DNA of 6,650 nucleotides, from NCBI GenBank assembly GCA_964352985.1, contig CAYGUK010000159.1:1-6650 (forward strand). The letters are read 5' to 3'. Below are positions 1 through 5,333 of the stretch, piece after piece. The stretch comes from CAYGUK01 sp964352985. Lineage in GTDB: Bacteria > Pseudomonadota > Gammaproteobacteria > JAHCLG01. Every line of letters starts with the position of its first letter. Position 1 is the first letter of the stretch. The notes beneath the pieces were generated by a model. That model worked only from the letters and a program-made list of their open reading frames with translations, was not told the DNA's origin and did not search any database. A program made the translations under genes and the position numbers.

Positions 1-13
1 TAAGTGCCGTTAG

Positions 14-28
14 CCTGGCTTTGCCAGG
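14..28. repeat. Hairpin 1: 6-bp inverted repeat with 3-nt loop
   Basis: CCTGGC at 14-19 and GCCAGG at 23-28 form a perfect stem closed by a TTT loop. Pairing can extend outward through 11-13/29-31 (one G-T wobble) and, after a 2-nt bulge, through GCC 6-8 with GGC 32-34. No T-run follows on either strand, so this is not a textbook intrinsic terminator. It could be a 3' mRNA-stabilising structure, a repetitive intergenic element or a remnant; the sequence alone does not decide. Confidence 0.5.
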
Positions 29-52
29 TTAGGCAGTATTATCAGGGTAACT

Positions 53-74
53 TATTCAGCATTTATGCTGAATA
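53..74. repeat. Hairpin 2: perfect 22-bp palindrome
   Basis: The 10-base arm 53-62 (TATTCAGCAT) is the exact reverse complement of 65-74, with TT between. It lies 10 bases past the stop codon of the minus-strand secreted-protein gene, where a transcript terminator would be expected. There is no U-tract behind it on the minus strand (the next bases read AAGTTACC), so it is either a weak terminator or processing barrier, or a protein-binding dyad. Its position favours a 3'-end role for the neighbouring gene. Confidence 0.5.
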
Positions 75-84
75 GTGACGAAAA

Positions 85-435
85 TTAATTAAAATTTGGT
101 TGAAATTCACAAGAACTACCACCAGGACAACTACAATAAGAATTTTGACAACTGGTACTACTCCAACCTGTATTCGCTTGGGGTGTTACAGTACGTTTAG
201 AAAATGTTGTACCACTGGGGCTAAAATTACATTGTAATTTTCCACTTTGGATAACAGCAGAATTGAAGCTAACCGAACTACATTTTGCAGAACTTATCGT
301 AAAAAGTTGTTGTCCTGCTGAGGTTAATGCTAAAACACCATTTGAACAGCTAACATATTCACTACAAGTATCAGCATAAGAAAAAGTTGTAAAGCCAAAA
401 CACATAACAAGGAAAAGAGCGATGATTTTTTTCAT
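85..435 (-). CDS. Small secreted cysteine-rich protein, function unknown
   Basis: The 116-residue product begins with a clear Sec signal peptide: MKK, a hydrophobic core at residues 4-19, and a likely signal-peptidase I site after the AxA-like SYA at residues 19-21. Cys12 sits inside the hydrophobic core without a lipobox, so a lipoprotein is unlikely. The predicted mature chain of about 95 residues is rich in Ser, Thr, Gly and Asn and has eight cysteines (24, 30, 52, 69, 96, 101, 103, 109). The even number suggests four disulfides and a folded exported protein. The C-terminal part has the cluster CQNSYCSCPGGSSC (96-109). I recognise no family. The ATG is preceded by a modest GGGG Shine-Dalgarno-like run at 446-449 and by an extended -10 promoter, so the gene is probably transcribed alone and ends near hairpin 2. 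That it is a gene is fairly sure from the signal peptide and promoter; its role is unknown. Confidence 0.8.
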   Translation of the reverse strand: MKKIIALFLVMCFGFTTFSYADTCSEYVSCSNGVLALTSAGQQLFTISSAKCSSVSFNSAVIQSGKLQCNFSPSGTTFSKRTVTPQANTGWSSTSCQNSYCSCPGGSSCEFQPNFN

Positions 436-469
436 GATGAAGTGACCCCGAATGGTTGTTGTAATAAGT

Positions 470-478
470 ATTATAGCA
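470..478 (-). promoter_or_regulatory. Extended -10 promoter for the secreted-protein gene
   Basis: Read on the minus strand, 478-470 is TGCTATAAT: a perfect -10 hexamer (475-470) with the TGn extension. The -35 position 17 bases further up (498-493, CTATCA) matches the consensus only 3 of 6, which is tolerable for an extended -10 promoter. The expected start near 463 gives a leader of about 28 nt. The element sits in the gap between this gene and the upstream dioxygenase gene, implying independent transcription. Confidence 0.6.
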
Positions 479-507
479 AAACTATAAAAAACTGATAGTA
501 TGATTAC

Positions 508-1281
508 TTACGGCGTAAGCATTTCCCTACATAGTTTTTGTTTAAAATCATCTAGGGTATTGTAAATATCGGGAGATAAGGGGTTATATTTTACACCACG
601 AAACCATGGTGCGTAATAACCACAACTTGCCATGGCACGTAAGTGTTGAGAACGATTTGGTGTGCCACCATGCCAAGTACGGAGATCTCGAATTAATGCC
701 GTCCCTTTTGGCGCGGTAAAAACCATGTTTTTCATCCAATGAGGTTCTCTTTCTAAAGTTGGAATTTTTGCGCGCGAACGATGAGAAAAGGGAATGAAAC
801 GCGTAGGTCCATTTTCCAGGGTAAAATCACAACAAAGAAAATTCACTACAACAAAAGGACAAGGTAAATCTCGAAAATGAATAAGATTTAATGGCGTGTG
901 TAAACGCGTAAAATCTTCCATATCAGAATGTAAAGGTTGATATTCACAACCCGGTAAACAAAAATCGCCGCCTAATCCCATACAAGTAAAATCATCGTTA
1001 TCCCAAATTTTAGTTAATATTTTGATGACAGCTGGCACATCAATTAACTGTTGCCATTGTGGACGATGAATTTGATTTGCAATAGAATAACGTAACGATC
1101 CGCGATTGCCTTTACGTTCTGGATCGGCTTGCAACATTTCTTGTGTCACAGCATCCATGCCTTGATTTAAAAAATCAACTTGTTCGGGTGATAATACATT
1201 TTTTATCATGATAAAACCGTCGCGGTGAAAACTCGCGGCGGCTTCATCGATATCATCAGGGCCTAACAAATTTTCAGGCAT
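508..1281 (-). CDS. Phytanoyl-CoA dioxygenase (PhyH) family Fe(II)/2-oxoglutarate oxygenase
   Basis: This 257-residue cytoplasmic protein has the PhyH-family layout: an N-terminal helix region opening with FHRDGFIMIKNVLS (18-31), then a double-stranded beta-helix core. The iron ligands are visible as HSD (His118, Asp120) and the distal His204 in WHGGTPNRS; Arg215, eleven residues on, fits the 2-oxoglutarate-binding arginine of the H-x10-R pattern. ENGPTRFIPFSHR (156-168) is the usual NGPxxxxPGSHR segment. Enzymes of this family couple 2-oxoglutarate decarboxylation to hydroxylation or halogenation of very varied small molecules, so the substrate cannot be named. The start is well supported: AAGGA at 1290-1294 lies 8 bases upstream, and the ATG overlaps the bamD stop as TAATG, suggesting translational coupling in a bamD-dioxygenase operon. 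No signal peptide is present. Family assignment is confident; the physiological role is not. Confidence 0.92.
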   Translation of the reverse strand: MPENLLGPDDIDEAAASFHRDGFIMIKNVLSPEQVDFLNQGMDAVTQEMLQADPERKGNRGSLRYSIANQIHRPQWQQLIDVPAVIKILTKIWDNDDFTCMGLGGDFCLPGCEYQPLHSDMEDFTRLHTPLNLIHFRDLPCPFVVVNFLCCDFTLENGPTRFIPFSHRSRAKIPTLEREPHWMKNMVFTAPKGTALIRDLRTWHGGTPNRSQHLRAMASCGYYAPWFRGVKYNPLSPDIYNTLDDFKQKLCREMLTP

Positions 1282-2060
1282 TAATAGCTTCCTTTCGCTA
1301 ACCGAGCTAAAACAGGCGAATTAGGATAATTCGTTTTCAACACCTTTAATGCGTCATTAGCAGGACCTTGCAAATGTAATTGACGATTTGCAGCAACAAT
1401 AATTCCTAATGCGTCTTGAACTTTGGGACTTGAAGGAAATTTAGAGACGACTTCACTCGCACGATTGTTGGCTGCAACATAGGCTTGTTTTTGCATGTAA
1501 AATCTCGCGACTTGTAATTCATGCATGGCTAATACGTTACGTAAATAAACTAAGTGACGTCTTGCATCTGGGGCATAGCGACTATTTGGATATAAAGTGA
1601 CAAGCGTTAGAAAATCTTTATAGGCTTCTTTGATTGTCGACATATCTCGTTGTGCTAAATCATAATGGAAAATTTTGGATAAAAAGCCACGATTTTCATT
1701 ATAAGTGGCAAGTGCTTTCATGTAATAAGCATAATCCACATCTTGGGCACGAGGATATAAGTGAACATAACGATCTGCTGCGGCGACTGCTTCTGCGGTA
1801 TCACCATTCATATAATAAGCGTATATCGCATCATATTGCGCGCGTTGATTATATTGACCAAAAGGATACATCGCATCTAAGGCTTCGAAATTTTTAACTG
1901 CTTCAGAATAATTACCTTTAGCAAGCGCGACTTCACCATTATTATAAAGTTGCGTGGCAGTATATTTACGATACGCTTTTAAAGGATCAACTGAACCTGA
2001 CTGCGCACAGGAACTTAAAACAAAAGCCGCTAACAAAACAAACACAAAACGTATTTTCAT
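1281..2060 (-). CDS. bamD: Outer membrane protein assembly factor BamD, lipoprotein
   Basis: BamD is the essential lipoprotein partner of BamA in the BAM complex, which inserts beta-barrel proteins into the outer membrane from the periplasmic face. The 259-residue product (E. coli BamD is 245) has a lipoprotein signal peptide with hydrophobic core at residues 3-15 and lipobox LSSC, giving a lipidated Cys18. TPR-like helical repeats follow. Family hallmarks include LYNNGEVALAKGNYSEAVKNFE (38-59), YPFGQYNQRAQYDAIYAYY (65-83), a DLAQRD segment (134-139), and YPNSRYAPDARRHLVYLRN (157-175). The reading frame stays open up to 2240, but those 60 extra residues lack sense for BamD and would bury the signal peptide; ATG 2058-2060 is the natural start although its Shine-Dalgarno is weak. 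An in-frame ATG at 2073-2075 is the only close alternative. The gene is divergent from rluD, as in E. coli, and its 3' end overlaps the dioxygenase start. Confidence 0.95.
   Translation of the reverse strand: MKIRFVFVLLAAFVLSSCAQSGSVDPLKAYRKYTATQLYNNGEVALAKGNYSEAVKNFEALDAMYPFGQYNQRAQYDAIYAYYMNGDTAEAVAAADRYVHLYPRAQDVDYAYYMKALATYNENRGFLSKIFHYDLAQRDMSTIKEAYKDFLTLVTLYPNSRYAPDARRHLVYLRNVLAMHELQVARFYMQKQAYVAANNRASEVVSKFPSSPKVQDALGIIVAANRQLHLQGPANDALKVLKTNYPNSPVLARLAKGSY
1290..1294 (-). promoter_or_regulatory. Ribosome binding site of the dioxygenase, inside the bamD 3' end
   Basis: The minus strand reads AAGGA here, 8 bases before the dioxygenase ATG and wholly within the last codons of bamD (the Lys-Gly-Ser-Tyr end). 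With the TAATG stop/start overlap it points to coupled translation and supports the chosen start. Confidence 0.7.
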
Positions 2061-2063
2061 GGT

Positions 2064-2069
2064 TATAAT
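2064..2069 (+). promoter_or_regulatory. Candidate -10 box for rluD-pgeF
   Basis: A perfect TATAAT lies four bases past the bamD start codon on the plus strand. No good -35 is found at the right distance (2041-2046 reads AACACA, 3 of 6). If used, transcription would begin near 2076 with a leader of about 58 nt before the chosen rluD start. It would face and overlap the bamD promoter. Confidence 0.35.
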
Positions 2070-2097
2070 ATCCATTCCATTTTTATTAAAGATGCAA

Positions 2098-2126
2098 AGT
2101 ATACCCGAAATTGTAAAAGATGCGAA
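2098..2126 (-). promoter_or_regulatory. Likely sigma-70 promoter of bamD
   Basis: On the minus strand, TTCGCA (2126-2121, 4 of 6 to TTGACA) is followed after 17 bases by TATACT (2103-2098, 5 of 6 to TATAAT). Transcription would start near 2091, giving a leader of about 30 nt before the bamD ATG. Spacing and position are both good; no operator for an envelope-stress regulator is apparent. Confidence 0.55.
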
Positions 2127-2133
2127 AATTCTC

Positions 2134-3081
2134 ATGAATGAAAAAATTACCCTAACTGATACCCTACCAGAAGACGCCAAAGGCAAACGGCTTGATGTTG
2201 TCCTTAGCAGTTTATTTAAACAATACTCGCGATCATGCATACAAACCTGGATCGCAGCAGGATTTGTTCTGGTCGATAATCAAGTCCAACAACAACGATA
2301 TAAAGTGAAAGGCGGCGAGTCGATTAAGATTGACGCAATGATGACAACCACCCGATCGCATGAAGCGGAAGTTGGCCAACTCAATATTATTTTTGAAGAT
2401 GATGATTTAATAGTAATAGATAAACCCGAAGGCTTAGTGGTTCATCCTGGTGCCGGCAATCAACAAGGTACTTTGTTAAATCATTTACTACATCATCACC
2501 CTGCTCTCGCCTCCATACCTCGAGCGGGAATTGTTCATCGGATCGATAAAGACACAACAGGTTTGTTAGTTATTGCAAAAACCTTAACTGCGCAAACCGA
2601 TTTGGTGCGGCAATTAAGTCAACATGATATTTCTCGTGAATATCTTGCTTTGGTCAATGGGATAATTATTGCCGGCGACACCATCGAACAACCCATTGGT
2701 CGTCATCCTACTCAGCGTACTAAAATGGCCGTCACGCATAATGGCAAACCGGCGATTACGCATTATCGCATTGCTGAAAAATTTAATGCTCACACTTTAC
2801 TTCATGTTTTTTTAGAAACAGGTCGCACGCATCAAATACGTGTTCATCTCGCTCATATTAATCATGCCATAGTCGGTGATCCCGTTTATGGTGGGCGTTG
2901 TAAAATACCGGCAGGATTTTCTGAACAAGATCGTGAAAAAATTCTTGCGTTTAAACGCCAAGCACTCCATGCCAGAAAATTAACCCTTACGCATCCTACA
3001 ACACAACAAGAAATGACATTCACTTCGCCGATTCCTAAAGACTTCGACGATTTACTGAATTTACTAAGGTCTTGCTCATGA
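2134..3081 (+). CDS. rluD: 23S rRNA pseudouridine synthase RluD
   Basis: RluD makes the three pseudouridines of helix 69 of 23S rRNA (1911, 1915, 1917 in E. coli numbering), needed for normal ribosome assembly and termination. The 315-residue product is close to the 326 of E. coli. An S4 RNA-binding domain occupies about residues 17-77 (GKRLDVVLSSLF, YSRSCIQTWI, GFVLVDNQ, KVKGGE). The catalytic domain follows with DDDLIVIDKPEGLVVHPG (89-106), the active-site motif HRIDKDTTGL with catalytic Asp138, and RTHQIRVHLAHINHAIVGDPVYGG (231-254). ATG 2134 is preferred because the protein then begins just ahead of the S4 domain like known RluD; it has only a weak ribosome site. An in-frame ATG at 2092 would add 14 residues, and the frame is open back to 1954, inside bamD. 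The gene overlaps pgeF by ATGA and forms an operon with it. Confidence 0.95.
   Translation: MNEKITLTDTLPEDAKGKRLDVVLSSLFKQYSRSCIQTWIAAGFVLVDNQVQQQRYKVKGGESIKIDAMMTTTRSHEAEVGQLNIIFEDDDLIVIDKPEGLVVHPGAGNQQGTLLNHLLHHHPALASIPRAGIVHRIDKDTTGLLVIAKTLTAQTDLVRQLSQHDISREYLALVNGIIIAGDTIEQPIGRHPTQRTKMAVTHNGKPAITHYRIAEKFNAHTLLHVFLETGRTHQIRVHLAHINHAIVGDPVYGGRCKIPAGFSEQDREKILAFKRQALHARKLTLTHPTTQQEMTFTSPIPKDFDDLLNLLRSCS
3066..3069 (+). promoter_or_regulatory. Ribosome binding site that fixes the pgeF start
   Basis: AAGG inside the 3' end of rluD stands 8 bases before ATG 3078 but only 2 bases before the in-frame TTG 3072. The spacing favours the ATG, which also makes the usual ATGA stop/start overlap with rluD. 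Confidence 0.6.
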
Positions 3082-3812
3082 CAAAATTTATTCATCCTGA
3101 TTGGCCTGCGCCAAAACACATACTCGCATTTTCAACGACACGTGTAGATGGTTATAGCAAGGGCGCTTATGCCAGTTTTAATTTAGGATTAAGTGTTGAT
3201 GATGAAAAAAATGCCGTTTTTAAAAATCGCGAACTCTTACAAGAATTTTTACCGAGTCAACCTTGTTGGATAAAACAAGTTCATGGCAATCATGTCGTCA
3301 ACGCTTCTACCACACTCTGCGAAGCCGATGCCAGTTACACCACTGAAAAAAATACACCTTGTATTGTTCAAACAGCAGATTGTTTACCGATTTTAATCTG
3401 TAATAAAAAGGGAGATGAAATTGCAGCGATACATGGTGGATGGCGTAGTCTTGCAAGTAAAATTATTGAAAATACTGTTTTGAAACTTGCTAGTCCTAGA
3501 CATGAGTTACTCGTTTGGCTAGGACCTGCTATTGGGCCCACAAAATTTGAAGTCGGCACCGAAGTTCTGGAAACTTTTTGTGATATTAATCCCAAGTTAT
3601 CTGCAGCATTTAAAAAAAGTGGTGATCATAAATTTCTGGCAAATCTTTATCTTATTGCCTCGATGCAATTTGCCGAATTAGGGATTGACCAAATTTATGG
3701 GGGAAATCATTGCACTTATTTAGAAGACTCACTTTTTTATTCCTACCGTCGTGATAAAATTACCGGCCGCATGGCAAGTGTGATCTCGATAAAAGATAAT
3801 CAACATTGTTAA
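3078..3812 (+). CDS. pgeF: PgeF/YfiH family purine nucleoside phosphorylase or oxidoreductase (peptidoglycan editing factor)
   Basis: This 244-residue protein belongs to the multicopper-polyphenol-oxidase/laccase-like DUF152 family (YfiH, FAMIN-like). Members have purine nucleoside phosphorylase and adenosine deaminase activities; E. coli PgeF has also been reported to keep wrong amino acids out of peptidoglycan precursors. The three conserved metal ligands can be seen: His69 in KQVHGNHV, Cys102 in TADCLPIL and His119 in IHGGWRSL. Other hallmarks are FSTTRVDGYSKGAYASFNLG (18-37), WLGPAIGPTKFEVG (147-160) and the C-terminal CTYLEDSLFYSYRRDKITGRMASVI (212-236). No signal peptide is present, so it is cytosolic. 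The usual GWRG reads GWRS here (Ser124), a minor change. It is probably cotranscribed and translationally coupled with rluD. The family is sure; which activity dominates in this organism is not. Confidence 0.93.
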   Translation: MTKFIHPDWPAPKHILAFSTTRVDGYSKGAYASFNLGLSVDDEKNAVFKNRELLQEFLPSQPCWIKQVHGNHVVNASTTLCEADASYTTEKNTPCIVQTADCLPILICNKKGDEIAAIHGGWRSLASKIIENTVLKLASPRHELLVWLGPAIGPTKFEVGTEVLETFCDINPKLSAAFKKSGDHKFLANLYLIASMQFAELGIDQIYGGNHCTYLEDSLFYSYRRDKITGRMASVISIKDNQHC

Positions 3813-3835
3813 CGATCGTCTGAATATTTAATACT
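3806..3835 (+). promoter_or_regulatory. Weak promoter candidate for the HtrA-family protease
   Basis: TTGTTA at 3806-3811 (overlapping the pgeF stop) and AATACT at 3830-3835 are separated by 18 bases and match the sigma-70 hexamers 4 of 6 each. The 90-bp gap and absence of a terminator behind pgeF leave read-through from rluD-pgeF equally possible. No sigma-E or sigma-32 type promoter was recognised. Confidence 0.25.
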
Positions 3836-3890
3836 GCACAAGTCTTTTGCATACACACAGTAATTGCGGTAAGCTACCCCAAACATTTCT

Positions 3891-3895
3891 GAGGA
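3891..3895 (+). promoter_or_regulatory. Strong ribosome binding site that supports a GTG start
   Basis: GAGGA ends 7 bases before GTG 3903, an ideal distance, whereas the next in-frame ATG at 3933 would be far away and would cut into the signal peptide. This decides the GTG start of the protease gene. Confidence 0.75.
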
Positions 3896-3902
3896 AACAA
3901 AC

Positions 3903-5261
3903 GTGATAAAACACATTAAAATTATTGTTATGTCATTGCTTTTATTACCACTATTAGCATTGGCTGAAGTCCCCGCTAACCTAGAAAATACACATCAGCA
4001 ATCCAGCATTGCCACCATGCTAAAAACAGTGATGCCTGGTGTTGTGAATATCTATGCTGAAGGTGATACCAAAGGCAGTGACAATCCATTTGCCGCAGGC
4101 GAACATGATCAAGGCGCTCAATCATCATCAAACTCTCCCCGTCATTTCGTAAGTATTGGATCAGGTGTTATTGTTGATGCGAAAAAAGGTTATATCTTAA
4201 CGAATGCCCATGTAGTCTATGAAGCTGATAATATGACAGTAACATTAAATGATGGTCGTCGTTTCAAAGCACAAATTATTGGTGCGGATACTGGTTTTGA
4301 TATTGCCCTATTACAGATCCATGCGAAAAATCTGACTGCGATTCCATTAGGCAATTCTTCCAATTTAGAAGTGGGTGATTTTGTGACTGCAATTGGTAGT
4401 CCTTTTAATTTAAAACAAACCGTGACATCCGGTATCGTGAGTGCGCTTCATCGTAGTATTCATATCGAAGGCAATGAAGATTTTATTCAAACAGATGCTG
4501 CAATAAATATTGGTAGCTCTGGTGGTGCGTTGGTTAATTTGCAAGGAAAACTTGTTGGGATTAATACAGCAATCCTCGCACCTGATGGTGGTAACATCGG
4601 TATTGGTTTTGCCATTCCTATTAATCTTGCTCATCATGTGATGGAAGATATTTTAAAATACGGTAAATTACATCGTGGCTTACTTGGCGTCTTAATTCAA
4701 AATTTAACGCCTGATTTAGCACAAAGTTTTGCTTCACCCATTAATCAAGGTGCATTAATTTCTCAAGTTAATCCAGATTCTGCTGCCGCAAAAGCAGGCC
4801 TTAAAGATGGTGATATCATTACTTCTGTCAATGGTACTCGTGTTGATAATTCTTCTGAAGTCCGTAATAAAGTAAGTTTGTTACGTCCTGAAACGTCAGT
4901 CGAATTAGGCATTGTGCGCGAAGGTGAAAAGATGAATATTCGCGCTCAAGTGATGAGCCAAAAACAATTCAAAGAAAATCGTCTGGCACGTGAAGATTCG
5001 CCATTAGCGGGTGTTTCTTTAGGGAACTTTAACCAACAAACGCTAAATTACGGTCATGTAAAAGGCGCGCAAGTTATCTATGTCGATCAAAATAGTGATG
5101 CTTGGGCATCGATGTTAAGACCGGGGGATGTGATTGTGGCGGCGAATCACCACAAAGTCACCGATATTAATTCACTCGAACAAATCGTTCAGGAAAATCC
5201 AAATCGCTTGTTACTTCATGTCATGAGAGATAATGGTGCGTTTTATTTAGTGATCCCTTAA
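3903..5261 (+). CDS. degQ: Periplasmic Do-family serine endoprotease, DegQ/DegP type (HtrA)
   Basis: HtrA proteins degrade or refold damaged proteins in the periplasm, including misfolded outer-membrane proteins. The 452-residue product starts at GTG and carries a Sec signal peptide (hydrophobic core 7-20, likely cut after ALA at 19-21). The trypsin-like domain spans about 35-250 with the triad His103 (TNAHVV), Asp133 (FDIALLQI) and Ser206 (GSSGGALVN). Two PDZ domains follow: PDZ1 about 257-350 from RGLLGV, with SAAAKAGLKDGDIITSVNG (293-311), and PDZ2 about 365-452, with SDAWASMLRPGDVIVAANH (398-416). The LA-loop region (about 53-82) is short and lacks cysteines, which is more like DegQ than DegP, so the symbol is tentative. 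The nucleophile motif departs from the usual NPGNSGG: here it is NIGSSGG, though the serine itself is kept. The gene sits where E. coli has clpB, 90 bp behind pgeF, and ends at a strong terminator. Confidence 0.93.
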   Translation: MIKHIKIIVMSLLLLPLLALAEVPANLENTHQQSSIATMLKTVMPGVVNIYAEGDTKGSDNPFAAGEHDQGAQSSSNSPRHFVSIGSGVIVDAKKGYILTNAHVVYEADNMTVTLNDGRRFKAQIIGADTGFDIALLQIHAKNLTAIPLGNSSNLEVGDFVTAIGSPFNLKQTVTSGIVSALHRSIHIEGNEDFIQTDAAINIGSSGGALVNLQGKLVGINTAILAPDGGNIGIGFAIPINLAHHVMEDILKYGKLHRGLLGVLIQNLTPDLAQSFASPINQGALISQVNPDSAAAKAGLKDGDIITSVNGTRVDNSSEVRNKVSLLRPETSVELGIVREGEKMNIRAQVMSQKQFKENRLAREDSPLAGVSLGNFNQQTLNYGHVKGAQVIYVDQNSDAWASMLRPGDVIVAANHHKVTDINSLEQIVQENPNRLLLHVMRDNGAFYLVIP

Positions 5262-5268
5262 ACGATTC

Positions 5269-5310
5269 AGGCGATAGTCAGTTTCAATCGACTATCGCCT
5301 ATTTTATCCT
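5269..5310 (+). terminator. Intrinsic terminator after the HtrA-family protease gene
   Basis: The arms AGGCGATAGTC (5269-5279) and GACTATCGCCT (5290-5300) are perfectly complementary over 11 bp with a 10-nt loop, and ATTTTATCCTT follows. The stem starts 7 bases after the protease stop codon. It lies between two convergent genes; on the minus strand the bases beyond the stem are less T-rich, so it should act mainly on the plus strand, though it may also stop transcripts of the 5334-6125 gene. Confidence 0.9.
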
Positions 5311-5333
5311 TAACAATCATTAAATAATCATGT

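Noticed and set aside
4..75. Plus-strand open stretch of 23 codons starting with GTG and ending in TAG
   Set aside because: It has no ribosome site, is bounded by a stop directly upstream, and is composed largely of the two hairpins.
481..499. Terminator behind the dioxygenase gene (ACTAT/ATAGT with a T-rich loop)
   Set aside because: The stem is only 5 A/T-rich pairs and overlaps the promoter of the next gene; it is too weak to call.
1634..1897. Plus-strand 87-codon open frame
   Set aside because: It lies wholly antisense to bamD, has no recognisable features and an His/Asn-rich composition typical of a shadow frame.
1954..2133. N-terminal extension of RluD by up to 60 residues
   Set aside because: Most of it lies antisense to bamD; known RluD proteins begin just ahead of the S4 domain, as with the 2134 start.
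2061..2240. N-terminal extension of BamD by 60 residues
   Set aside because: The frame is open, but it would place the lipoprotein signal peptide in the middle of the protein and run through the promoter and into rluD.
2886..3119. Minus-strand 77-codon open frame
   Set aside because: It is antisense to the rluD 3' end and pgeF start and has no protein-like motif.
3368..3595. Minus-strand 75-codon open frame
   Set aside because: It is antisense to the conserved core of pgeF.
3843..3885. Heat-shock (sigma-32) promoter for the protease, suggested by ACCCCAAACATTT at 3876-3888
   Set aside because: A CCCC-containing -10-like run is present, but no CTTGAA-like -35 lies 13-15 bases before it.
4410..4637. 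Minus-strand 75-codon open frame
   Set aside because: It is antisense to the catalytic domain of the HtrA-family protease.
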